A DNA stretch of 31,896 nt from Promethearchaeota archaeon (GTDB taxonomy: Archaea; Asgardarchaeota; Lokiarchaeia; Sigynarchaeales; SOKP01): the NCBI GenBank assembly GCA_030605085.1, contig JAUWBH010000055.1, positions 1 through 31,896 of the forward strand. Reading direction: 5' to 3'. Every line of letters begins with the position of its first letter. Position 1 is the stretch's first letter. This document shows positions 24,314 to 31,619 of this stretch, in pieces. The notes under the pieces were generated by a model. It did not search any database and was not told the DNA's origin. It worked only from the letters and a program-made list of their open reading frames with translations. The position numbers and the translations under genes were made by a program.

Positions 24314-24792
24314 TTGGATACAAAAAGCTTCGATAGCATTTTATCCAAGATAATTAAATCTGAAAGTGGTATTAAGAAAGTTATTTTGGTTGATAGAACG
24401 GGATTAACTATCGCAAGCGTTTCAAAATTTTCCTATTTCCCAGCCGATGTCGATGGTATTGGTGCGATCGCAAGCGCGGTATTTTGTGCCTCGGAAATTT
24501 AATCTCGCTTAGAGATTAACCGAAAGAGCAGGGCAAAAACCTCGAGCTTGGCGGTTTAGATATTGTTACAAGCGAATTTTCGGGAGGTAAGATATTTGCT
24601 GCGAGTTGCGGCCCTAAGGGTGTGCTCTGCCTTATTTCCGACCCTGATATTAATATTGGGTTGATTCGCCTCATATTAAAGAGATCGGGAGAAAACCTTC
24701 GAGAAATTCTCGATGAATTCTTGTCTGAAATTCCAGAAACCTTAGATTCTGGATTGGATTTAAGCGATCTCGACGAGTTAACTCCAGATTAA
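24314..24792 (+). CDS. Roadblock/LC7-domain protein, interrupted by a 29-base candidate intron
   Basis: A roadblock/LC7 protein, a small dimer that in Asgard archaea and eukaryotes pairs with small GTPases. Exon one gives SILSKIIKSESGIKKVILVD and GIGAIASAVFCASE, then the frame meets TAA. In a second frame EQGKNLELGGLDIVTSEFSG, GKIFAASCGPKGVLCLISD and DINIGLIRLILKRSGENL continue the domain to TAA 24790. Taking out 24497-24525 joins them as ASEEQGKNLELGG and gives 149 residues, the expected length. The acidic tail LDLSDLDELTPD is usual for these proteins. Start is TTG 24314; AGGTG lies 15 bases before. Downstream of two longin-like genes, it fits a local GTPase-regulator group, although no GTPase gene is here. 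Confidence 0.82.
24497..24525 (+). other. Candidate bulge-helix-bulge intron (29 nt) in the roadblock gene
   Basis: Central helix TCGG (24491-24494) with CCGA (24520-24523), four perfect pairs; 5' bulge AAA (24495-24497) plus one extra T; inner helix TTAATCTC (24499-24506) with GAGATTAA (24512-24519), eight perfect pairs; loop GCTTA; 3' bulge AAG (24524-24526). Cutting after the second base of each bulge removes 29 bases and joins GAA to GAG CAG, restoring the domain. The outer exon helix is poor. Same length as the ligase intron at 19058. Confidence 0.72.
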
Positions 24793-24877
24793 TAAATAAC
24801 AAATTTTTTACTCTCTACTTTTAAGGAATATATTTATTCTAATGATTAATTTACTTAATTTTGCTTAATTAAAGCTG

Positions 24878-24899
24878 ATCCTACTAATTTAAATAGGAT
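24878..24899 (+). repeat. Small hairpin before the SDR gene
   Basis: ATCCTA (24878-24883) pairs with TAGGAT (24894-24899), 18 bases before ATG 24918. It may be a leader hairpin or an operator; nothing else supports a role. Confidence 0.35.
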
Positions 24900-24917
24900 G
24901 CAAAAATAAGTTGAAAT

Positions 24918-25721
24918 ATGAACTTAGGATTAGAGAAGAAAGTTGCCTTGGTTTTAGCATCGAGTAAAGGTTTGGGATTCGCGTGTGCGAAGACATTTTA
25001 CGAAGAAGGTGCGAATGTTGTAATTTGTAGTCGTTCAGAAGAAAACTTAAAAAATGCGAAAGAACAAATTGAATCAACCACATCGATTAGAAAAGAAAAT
25101 AAAGTTTATCCAATTGTTGCCAATTTACTGTACGAAGATCAGATAAAAAATCTAGTTGAAAATACATTAAAAGAATTTGGGCGAATAGACATTTTAGTAC
25201 ATAACGCAGGAGGACCTCCGTCAGGTCCAATAAGCAAAATAACAAAGGAAGATTGGTCAAACTCAATTGATTTAAACTTATTATCGTTCATTAGAATCTC
25301 AGAATTAATTGTACCTATTATGCAAAAACAAAAATCTGGAAAAATAATTGCAATTACATCTGTATCGGTAAAACAACCTTTAGAAAATCTAGTTTTATCA
25401 AATACTACTCGCCTTGGGATTGTAGGTTACGCTAAAACCCTCGCTAACGAATACGCAAAGGATAACATATTAGTTAATGTTGTGTGTCCTGGACCAAATC
25501 TCACAGATCGAATGAAAGAACTAATAAATAAGATGGCAAAAGATACTGGAAAATCTGAGAGGGAAATCGAAAAAGCGTGGACTGAACAAATACCCTTAGG
25601 GCGCTTAGGAAAACCAGAAGAGCTTGCAAATTTAGTTGTTTTTTTAGCTTCTGAAAAAGCAAGTTATATTACAGGCACGGTCGTGCAAGTAGATGGAGGA
25701 TTTGTAAAAGGGCCTTTTTAA
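24918..25721 (+). CDS. Short-chain dehydrogenase/reductase with altered catalytic motif
   Basis: A 267-residue SDR with the Rossmann start LVLASSKGLGFACAK (in place of TGxxxGxG), VHNAGGPPSGP, IIAITSVSVKQP with the catalytic Ser, VCPGPNLTDRM after strand six and the C-terminal VVQVDGGFVKG. The usual YxxxK pair is missing: the aligned segment is SNTTR, so Ser replaces Tyr and Arg replaces Lys. This matches a known divergent SDR branch with the pattern LVLSNxxR, whose reactions are poorly defined, so I do not name a substrate. ATG 24918. A single gene; a T-rich run follows at 25732-25740. Confidence 0.88.
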   Translation: MNLGLEKKVALVLASSKGLGFACAKTFYEEGANVVICSRSEENLKNAKEQIESTTSIRKENKVYPIVANLLYEDQIKNLVENTLKEFGRIDILVHNAGGPPSGPISKITKEDWSNSIDLNLLSFIRISELIVPIMQKQKSGKIIAITSVSVKQPLENLVLSNTTRLGIVGYAKTLANEYAKDNILVNVVCPGPNLTDRMKELINKMAKDTGKSEREIEKAWTEQIPLGRLGKPEELANLVVFLASEKASYITGTVVQVDGGFVKGPF

Positions 25722-25841
25722 GGTTAATTCATTTTTTTTTCGTTAATTTTTAGATAATTTTTATGGCAACATTAGCAAACAACTGGATGGGATTAATATT
25801 CATATATATATTGATTATTTTAATTTTCCAACGTATAAAAA

Positions 25842-26909
25842 TTAGAAAAGTTCTGGTTCTGTAATTCCAAGATATTTTTCTACTACATTTAAAATTTCCT
25901 CTTTTGCTCCTATATATCCAAAAAGTTGATGCGTTGCTTTCCCATGAGATGTATTATCAATCGTTTTAAATAGATTTAATTGTAATTCTATCTCACCATA
26001 TCTCAATTGGGGTTTGTTTGGAGAATCTGAATTATACGATTGGATGACCCCAATTTCAGAATCTGGATGGTCTCTTGCGACATCAAAACATTGATCTTGG
26101 CTTTTTGGTACATCATCTGATAGTTTAACTAAAAATCCGTAATCCTCCGTGTCAGGTATGTTTAAAACATATCCTATTTTTGCAGGTCTGTTAAAATTAA
26201 TATCATCGGGACGAATAGCTAACTTATATATATCGTCTACATCAATCTTATAGGCCACATAATTCTCTCCAGTTTTCAAGCGATCTTTTGGAATTACTCG
26301 AAAGTAGGAGATGATGACGGGTTCTCTTTTTGTAGGTATTAACACAGTACCGGGATTTTCAACACCGCCACTAATTATGTTTGCTAAACTCCATCCGTTT
26401 ATTTTTAAATTGGGTGTGTAAAACACGCAATCGTCTACAAATTCGATTCCACAATAATTCACTCCTGTTGAAAAAGGCTCTTTAATAAGAGTGAATTGTC
26501 GAGTTATTTCTCCGATATACTTCTCTTTTGTTGATTGATTCAATACCGAAAATCCACTTGATAATGTACACATCTTATTAGAACTCGCTAAAATTTCGTA
26601 ATTTGCTGGATCGAGATTTTTATCACAGAACCATCCCTCCCATGTTTCAGGATTCTTGTAAAAAAAATCCCTTTCGGGGCTAATCCAATACCTATCTCCT
26701 CCAATTGAACGATCTCTTGCTTCTATGGTTTGCTTAATGTTTGGATTTATCCATAACAAACTATAGCAATCTTTTTTAGGGAAAATACCTAATGGTCGGC
26801 CACCATATTCAGATATGATGATGGAACTATCGTTGCTAAAACTTAAATCAACTAAATTTGTGCTTTCCTTCACCGATGAAATTAGAGCATCTTTAGTATA
26901 ATAATTCAT
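25842..26909 (-). CDS. Beta-sandwich protein, possibly galactose-mutarotase-like (DUF6786-like)
   Basis: A soluble protein of 355 residues with almost only strands. The segments SEYGGRPLGIFP, SLLWINPN, SIGGDRYWISPERDFFYKN and GWSLANIISGG resemble the family of aldose-1-epimerase-like proteins in which a GGxRxWxxPE motif follows the first strands; I base this on memory of the pattern and hold it loosely. No signal peptide or membrane span. ATG 26909. It converges with the SDR gene. Sugar binding is the most likely role, activity unknown. Confidence 0.5.
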   Translation of the reverse strand: MNYYTKDALISSVKESTNLVDLSFSNDSSIIISEYGGRPLGIFPKKDCYSLLWINPNIKQTIEARDRSIGGDRYWISPERDFFYKNPETWEGWFCDKNLDPANYEILASSNKMCTLSSGFSVLNQSTKEKYIGEITRQFTLIKEPFSTGVNYCGIEFVDDCVFYTPNLKINGWSLANIISGGVENPGTVLIPTKREPVIISYFRVIPKDRLKTGENYVAYKIDVDDIYKLAIRPDDINFNRPAKIGYVLNIPDTEDYGFLVKLSDDVPKSQDQCFDVARDHPDSEIGVIQSYNSDSPNKPQLRYGEIELQLNLFKTIDNTSHGKATHQLFGYIGAKEEILNVVEKYLGITEPELF

Positions 26910-27152
26910 AAGATAAGATAATGAGTGCTCTAATAAATTAATTGATTTTTCTAATTATAATTTTCTATTAAAACCTTTAATAGTTCTTCTATTAGGGGAC
27001 TTTTTAATTTAGATGAAAAATTTATTTATATAGTCAAAAAAATCAATAACATTTATACCAAATAATATCAAATAATTTTATTTTTGTAATTATTTCGAAA
27101 ATACTACTGTAAATCAGAAAGTCTTTACACTGTAGACGCTTAAATACTTTAA

Positions 27153-27329
27153 CTCAATATTAACATATTGAGGAGTTCCCTCAATAGTAGAAAAGTTTTC
27201 TCGTATCGAGAATGGGAGAGCATAGCTGAGAGCCCGTCCAGAGCAGTTCTGGATGACGACCTTTCGGAGTAGAAAAGCATTCCCAAATTCCGTAGAGGTT
27301 GATGGGATAGAGGCGTTCGGACTAATGCC
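27153..27329. ncRNA. GC-rich island of stacked hairpins: RNA gene or transposon-end relic
   Basis: In a roughly 480-base gap without a convincing gene, this stretch is about half G+C against under a third around it, and is packed with inverted repeats: CTCAATAT/ATATTGAG (27153-27160, 27165-27172), competing with ATTGAGG/CCTCAAT (27167-27173, 27179-27185), TTCTCG/CGAGAA (27198-27212), TCCAGA/TCTGGA (27237-27253) and GGCGT/ATGCC (27312-27329). A 60-codon minus-strand frame over it has no family look. It could be a structured RNA, or the right end of an IS605-type element, whose guide RNA lies there. The strand is not settled. The flanks 26910-27152 hold nothing I can name. Confidence 0.4.
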
Positions 27330-27391
27330 ACAAATAATTCAACAAAACATCGTTGATAACATTATTTGAAATAATTTGAATACCATTTTAT

Positions 27392-28249
27392 TCATTTTAA
27401 TAGTCTAGCATCTAATTCTATTCTTTCTTTATCATGTAATTTCTTTATTGTTAAGGATAAAGTTTCATCAAATGCTTCACCTTCAACAGCGCACTTAAAT
27501 GCTAAATCTTCTGAGTGAAACAATTCTTTAAAGTACCCAAACCAATAATTACTATAGCGTTTATTCTGATAATGTTTAAAAATCAGATAATATTGATCTG
27601 CACTCTCTTTTTTCACATCAATGAGGTAAAAGTAATTTGCAACAATCCACACTTTTTTTATAGCAGAAATTATTTCATCTAACGACAAACTTTTAATGGG
27701 TTTTCTTGTATACCATAAAATCACATCAAGGGCAATATTACGTTTGAGTGGCTTATATAAACTATCTTTGGGAGTTTCTGCTGCAGCAATCAGCTGCAAA
27801 AATGTGGTTTTTCCGATGAGCATCATCTTCATTTCTTCTCGAGCGCGAATCCACAAATCTAGGTCGTCAGATCTTTCAGGATTTTTCTGCGCGTCGAATA
27901 CTTTGATTGCCTCTTCGATAACTTTTGTAATATTACCATATTCGTTAGTATACTTTTGAATTAATCCTTGAATTTCGGGAGATATTGATTTATAAGTTTT
28001 ATATACTTCGATTGCTTTTTCAATGACACCAGAAATAGTTGAACTTTCTTCTCTTTTTATCTCATCTATTATGTCTTTAGTAGATGTTTTAATTTCAGCA
28101 AACATTTTACTTTTTTGTTCTTCTTCGTTTGCTTGGTTGTTTTCTTTTAATTCCTTCTCTGAATCCACTTCCTTCTCTGGAGATCCTTTTTTTTCTGACA
28201 TATATTTTGCTTCAATCTTTTTCTTGTATGTGAACATATGTAATTCCAA
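27392..28249 (-). CDS. Cytosolic helical protein of unknown function
   Basis: A 285-residue protein I do not recognise. The first 50 residues are very charged and probably disordered (KEVDSEKELKENNQANEEEQ). Residues 65-125 hold two similar helical stretches, TISGVIEKAIEVYKTYKSIS and YGNITKVIEEAIKVFDAQ, reminiscent of ribbon-helix-helix DNA-binding units but without proof. The remainder is helical and aromatic (WIVANYFYLIDV, YSNYWFGYFKELF). No membrane span. Possible starts are TTG 28249, ATG 28237 and ATG 28201; none has a clear ribosome site. It is divergent from the NfeD/flotillin operon across a 202-base region with an inverted repeat TTTCATAT/ATATGAAA near 28362-28384, so it could regulate that operon. 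Confidence 0.65.
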   Translation of the reverse strand: MELHMFTYKKKIEAKYMSEKKGSPEKEVDSEKELKENNQANEEEQKSKMFAEIKTSTKDIIDEIKREESSTISGVIEKAIEVYKTYKSISPEIQGLIQKYTNEYGNITKVIEEAIKVFDAQKNPERSDDLDLWIRAREEMKMMLIGKTTFLQLIAAAETPKDSLYKPLKRNIALDVILWYTRKPIKSLSLDEIISAIKKVWIVANYFYLIDVKKESADQYYLIFKHYQNKRYSNYWFGYFKELFHSEDLAFKCAVEGEAFDETLSLTIKKLHDKERIELDARLLK

Positions 28250-28451
28250 TATTACAATATAATTAGATTCAATATTTTTATGTTTTCTGATATAATAATA
28301 TGAACTTACATTTAAAAATATATATCCATATAGATTCTGGGATCGAAATATTTAAATATATGGTTTCATATCTTTAATATGAAATTATATGGATTTGAAT
28401 AAAAAATATAAAAATATATTTAATTAAAAATCAACTAATTGGAGGCTGGAA

Positions 28452-29198
28452 ATGAGATCCTATGATTATTATTATTGGTTAAGCATGATCTGTTGCGGCA
28501 TAATAATGACAATTATTTCATTTTTTTACGCGGAAGCTTTCTATAATGTGTTTTTTAACATTTGCTTAGGGATGTTTATTGGTGGAATAATATTTTCGGC
28601 AATATCGTTCTTTTTAGCCCAAATGGAGTCAAGTCTTTCAGGTGAGGGTGAAATTGATATCGATACAGATGTAGATGCCGAACTGGATGCAGATGTTGAT
28701 GCCGAACTGGATGTAGATGCTGAAGCTGATACCGATACTGAAATCGACGAAGATATATCAGATATTACTCCTGCACCTATAATGTTATTACTTTCTGCAT
28801 CGTTTTTAATCTATGGTATTTCAGGAATTATTTTCTATTATCTTTTGTCAACTCCTATAAAATTTATTATTTTCTTTGCAACTCCGACCCTCGTATATAT
28901 AAGTTGGAAAGCCATCAACAATTCATGGAAAAAGATTGCCAAGTCGCGGTATTATACTATTTCATCAACCGAAAATTTGATAGGAAGGAAGGGCGAAGTC
29001 CTATTGGGTGTGGATCATAGGGGAGGGATTATTAAGATCCCTTCCCAAACACCTATGAGATTTGAAAGATTACACGTAAAATCTTTAATTCCTGAACTTC
29101 GATTTGAAAGAGGAGAGAATGTATATATTTGCGACGTTAAAAATGGCTTCTTATTAGTTGACGATAAAAAAAATTTAATTAAAAAAAGGAGGTATTGA
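28452..29198 (+). CDS. NfeD-like membrane protein with acidic Asp repeat loop
   Basis: Partner protein of flotillin-type SPFH proteins. Two membrane spans (about 9-25 and 33-56), an acidic loop 65-104 made of DA/DV units, two further spans (about 109-150), then a C-terminal OB-fold-like domain from 165: NLIGRKGEVLLGVDHRGGII, RFERGENVYICDVKNGFLLV. This arrangement matches the YuaF/YqiJ type of NfeD, whose OB domain lies inside the cell. The acidic loop would be extracellular if the termini are inside and might bind divalent metal. ATG 28452 has GGAGG six bases upstream. First gene of a three-gene operon; the next starts 4 bases after its stop. Confidence 0.8.
   Translation: MRSYDYYYWLSMICCGIIMTIISFFYAEAFYNVFFNICLGMFIGGIIFSAISFFLAQMESSLSGEGEIDIDTDVDAELDADVDAELDVDAEADTDTEIDEDISDITPAPIMLLLSASFLIYGISGIIFYYLLSTPIKFIIFFATPTLVYISWKAINNSWKKIAKSRYYTISSTENLIGRKGEVLLGVDHRGGIIKIPSQTPMRFERLHVKSLIPELRFERGENVYICDVKNGFLLVDDKKNLIKKRRY
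28674..28713 (+). repeat. 24-base tandem repeat coding the acidic octad of the NfeD-like protein
   Basis: The 16-base string GATGCCGAACTGGATG occurs at 28674-28689 and 28698-28713, a 24-base period that encodes DAELDADV / DAELDVDA. The repeat is likely to change copy number by slippage. Confidence 0.75.
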
Positions 29199-29202
29199 AA
29201 AG

Positions 29203-29406
29203 ATGACTGCTAATGAAGAGATTTTGGAAGAACAGAAACACAGTGAAATGACCAAACACGAAACTTTGTATATTTTTGGTAAGAAATATGATACAAGTAA
29301 AGTACATCGTAAGTTCAGACGCAAACCTCGAATAATTGGTGCCATTATAACCAATCTTTTCATTATAATTGGAGTAATCATCATCATCTTAATACTTTTC
29401 ACCTAG
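29203..29406 (+). CDS. Small single-span membrane protein in the flotillin operon
   Basis: A 67-residue protein: acidic N-terminal part (TANEEILEEQKHSEMTK), a short basic stretch YDTSKVHRKFRRKPR, then one membrane span IIGAIITNLFIIIGVIIIIL at the C-terminus, so a tail-anchored protein with its body in the cytosol. GGAGGT (29188-29193) lies ten bases before ATG 29203, inside the end of the preceding gene. Its place between a NfeD-like and a flotillin-like gene, in the spot taken by other small proteins in bacterial flotillin operons, suggests it belongs to the same membrane complex. No homology recognised. Confidence 0.8.
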   Translation: MTANEEILEEQKHSEMTKHETLYIFGKKYDTSKVHRKFRRKPRIIGAIITNLFIIIGVIIIILILFT

Positions 29407-29460
29407 TGAGGACCTAGATTTGAAGCACCCATTATCTAAATTATATTTTTTTTACTTAAA

Positions 29461-29532
29461 GGATATCCCTAGTATTATCGGTTCATATTTTCAGGACTTT
29501 GACAATATTAGGGTTATCCTTCATAAGGATAA
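29461..29532 (+). promoter_or_regulatory. Mutually exclusive hairpins before the flotillin-like gene
   Basis: GGATATCCCTAGTATT (29461-29476) pairs with AATATTAGGGTTATCC (29504-29519), 14 of 16 positions. TTATCCTT (29514-29521) can instead pair with AAGGATAA (29525-29532), eight perfect pairs. The two share TTATCC, so only one can form. In the 183-base gap inside the operon this looks like a switch or an RNA-processing site that sets flotillin levels. Confidence 0.5.
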
Positions 29533-29589
29533 AAAGAAAATTAGAAAAAAAAATTAAAAACCTAAGAAAAGGAGGTATTTAGAAAAAAA

Positions 29590-30729
29590 ATGTTAATTCA
29601 AGAGGTTGAAATCCAAGGTTGGACCATAGGTGGCGTTATAACAGCGATTATCATAGTGTTTTTATTTATAATTTTCTTAGCGGCACGCTATAGAAAATTC
29701 AAAACGAACCAATTTGTAATTCACTTAAGAAACGGTAAGGTCAAACACGCAGGGCTCGGAGGAAGTCTATTTTTGCTACCCTTAATAGACGAATATATTG
29801 TCATTCCAACTACGAGTATTCAAACAATTCTGGAAGCTCACGACCAAGTAGTCTCAAAAGAATATCAAAACATAGAAGTAGTTGGTATGCTCATATGGAA
29901 AGTCATTGATCCTGAAAAAGCCTTTAGTGCTGTTTCTTGGAACCATCGCGACGAAAATTTCGTTGAAAAGATTTTGAAAGGTGCTGCAGAGGCTATTATA
30001 AGGACAACTTGCGCTAATATGCCACTAGAATTGATAATCCGAGAACGACGAGAAATTATCGAACATGTAAGCAAAGATTTGCACGAACTAACCGCGGACT
30101 GGGGAATAGTAATAGAGACCTTTGAAATCTTAGAAGTTATCATTGTAGAACAAGAACTGAAGAAGAATATGGAAGCAATGAAAAAGGCTGAAGAATTAAA
30201 AAAAGCTCGAATTGCTCAAGCAAATGCAGAGCGAGAATCAAGATTAAGAGAGTTGGAAGTCAGGAATGAAATTGGTGTGGAAGAACAGCGCGTTGAAAAA
30301 GAGGTTGCTATGAGAGTTAAAGATAAAGAGATTGCTATTGCAGAAAAAGAGCGAGAAAGGAAGACAATCGAAGCAGATGGTGATAGACAGAAAAAGGTAA
30401 TTGAAGCAGATGCAGACGCGCAACAAATCAAAAAGAAATTAATTGCCCAAGCCGAAGGTGAGGCTGAAAATATCAAGCAACAAGTAGAAGCATTAACAAA
30501 CGCTGATGAGAGATTCTTAGCCGTTCAATTAACAAATATTTTGCCTGCGATATTCAAGAACTTAAGCCCTGATAAAATGTTTATAATGGGAGATGGCAAC
30601 GAGACTTTTAGCTCACTTTCAAAAGCAATTATGCCGTTCTTACAAATACTGCCTGAATATTCTGATAAAATAAAAGAACTTTTTGGAAACGGCGGATTAA
30701 AAGAGGTTCTAGCAGAAATTAAGAAATAA
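29590..30729 (+). CDS. Flotillin-like SPFH-domain protein
   Basis: Membrane scaffold that forms large ring assemblies and gathers proteins into domains. The 379 residues show an N-terminal membrane segment (about 12-32), an SPFH domain (35-190: TNQFVIHLRNGKVKHAGLGG, LLPLIDEYIVIPTTS, VVGMLIWKVIDPEKAF, WGIVIETFEILEVII) and a long coiled coil rich in Glu-Ala (195-315), then a flotillin-like C-terminal part (LAVQLTNILPAIFKNLSPDK). ATG 29590 follows AAGGAGGT, a perfect ribosome site. With the NfeD-like gene and the small membrane protein upstream it forms an operon like yuaF-floT of Bacillus. A T-tract terminator follows. Working in an ether-lipid membrane made from the isoprenoids of this window is an interesting setting. 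Confidence 0.93.
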   Translation: MLIQEVEIQGWTIGGVITAIIIVFLFIIFLAARYRKFKTNQFVIHLRNGKVKHAGLGGSLFLLPLIDEYIVIPTTSIQTILEAHDQVVSKEYQNIEVVGMLIWKVIDPEKAFSAVSWNHRDENFVEKILKGAAEAIIRTTCANMPLELIIRERREIIEHVSKDLHELTADWGIVIETFEILEVIIVEQELKKNMEAMKKAEELKKARIAQANAERESRLRELEVRNEIGVEEQRVEKEVAMRVKDKEIAIAEKERERKTIEADGDRQKKVIEADADAQQIKKKLIAQAEGEAENIKQQVEALTNADERFLAVQLTNILPAIFKNLSPDKMFIMGDGNETFSSLSKAIMPFLQILPEYSDKIKELFGNGGLKEVLAEIKK

Positions 30730-30753
30730 TAATTGTTTTTTTTAAGAATTCAA

Positions 30754-30768
30754 TTTTTTTTTTTTTTT
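30754..30768 (+). terminator. T-tract terminator of the flotillin operon
   Basis: Fifteen T in a row on the plus strand, 25 bases after the flotillin-like stop codon. Archaeal RNA polymerase terminates at such tracts without a hairpin. Confidence 0.6.
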
Positions 30769-30909
30769 CATTAGATTTTCTTAAAATAGTTTATACTACT
30801 AGACTATCAAAATGAATAAAACGATATTCAAATTATATCTAATAATGAAAAATTACTAAAAAAATAAATTTTATACATTAAAAATTAAAATAAAACAACT
30901 TCTTTTTTA

Positions 30910-31599
30910 GTGGAAAAAATTATGATTCAATTGATATTTCTAGTTTTGTTTTTCATTGATGGTGTAGCTAATCTTGTTAGCGTTGTAAGAGAATCTAAAA
31001 GATTAGAACACATAACAAAACCGTTATTGATGCCTTTGCTAGCTCTATATTACATTTTTGGTTCAATTAATAAGAATTTTGATTGGTTAATTGTCGTAGC
31101 ACTTTTATGTGGATGTGCGGGAGATGTTTTTTTGATGCTTGAAAACGAAGATAAATGGTTCATGTTTGGAATGGTTTCCTTTTTATTGGGTCATATCTTC
31201 TATATAATATCTTTTCTATTATCAATAAGCAATGCAGATTTTCCGTTATGGGGCATAGTGCTGTTCGCTCCAGTTATCGTGATTTTATTATTTATTTATC
31301 CCAAATATAAAAATAATTTAGGAGATATGAAAATTCCCGTTCAAATATACATGGGAGCGATACTCTTAATGCACATTTTTGCCGTTTTACGATTAACAGA
31401 GTTCAATTTCTTTAGTCTTTGTTTCATATTTGTGTGGATAGGATCCATTCTATTCGTATTATCAGATTCGTTGATCGCCGTCAACACATTTAACGAAGAG
31501 ATAAAAATCTCTTATATAAGAGTATACATTATGTTAACCTATATATTAGGCCAATTTCTTATTGTCCAAGGAGTACTATTAATCGGTTTGTTAAAATAA
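30910..31599 (+). CDS. YhhN/TMEM86-family membrane protein (lysoplasmalogenase-like)
   Basis: A 229-residue protein with about seven to eight membrane spans. Family marks: KPLLMPLLALYY, LLCGCAGDVFLML, GMVSFLLGHIFYIIS and IGSILFVLSDSLIAVNTF with the conserved Lys, Asp and His. In animals and some bacteria relatives cleave the vinyl-ether bond of lysoplasmalogens. Archaeal lipids are ethers without that bond in general, so the substrate here is unclear and may be another lipid or aldehyde. GTG 30910 opens the frame; ATG 30922 is a second option. It stands alone between two T-tract terminators. Confidence 0.85.
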   Translation: MEKIMIQLIFLVLFFIDGVANLVSVVRESKRLEHITKPLLMPLLALYYIFGSINKNFDWLIVVALLCGCAGDVFLMLENEDKWFMFGMVSFLLGHIFYIISFLLSISNADFPLWGIVLFAPVIVILLFIYPKYKNNLGDMKIPVQIYMGAILLMHIFAVLRLTEFNFFSLCFIFVWIGSILFVLSDSLIAVNTFNEEIKISYIRVYIMLTYILGQFLIVQGVLLIGLLK

Positions 31600-31608
31600 T
31601 CTATCTTA

Positions 31609-31619
31609 TTTTTTTTTTT
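31609..31619 (+). terminator. T-tract terminator after the YhhN-like gene
   Basis: Eleven T ten bases after the stop codon at 31597-31599. The rest of the window to 31896 is AT-rich and shows no gene. Confidence 0.55.

Noticed and set aside
4284..24525. Ribosomal bypassing as the explanation for the 29-31-base insertions
   Set aside because: Known bypassing needs matching take-off and landing codons; none of the three sites has them, while all fit the bulge-helix-bulge cut rule.
4284..24525. Sequencing or assembly errors causing the frameshifts
   Set aside because: The interruptions are 29-31 bases with perfect or near-perfect stems, not single-base slips in homopolymers; the 17-base site and the point stops could still be errors or decay.
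27149..27331. 60-codon minus-strand frame over the GC-rich island
   Set aside because: No ribosome site, no recognisable domain, and it follows from the hairpin-rich sequence; a TnpB C-terminal remnant was considered but cannot be shown here.
30216..30476. Minus-strand frames inside the flotillin-like coiled coil
   Set aside because: Ser/Phe-rich shadow frames produced by the Glu/Ala/Lys codons of the coiled coil.
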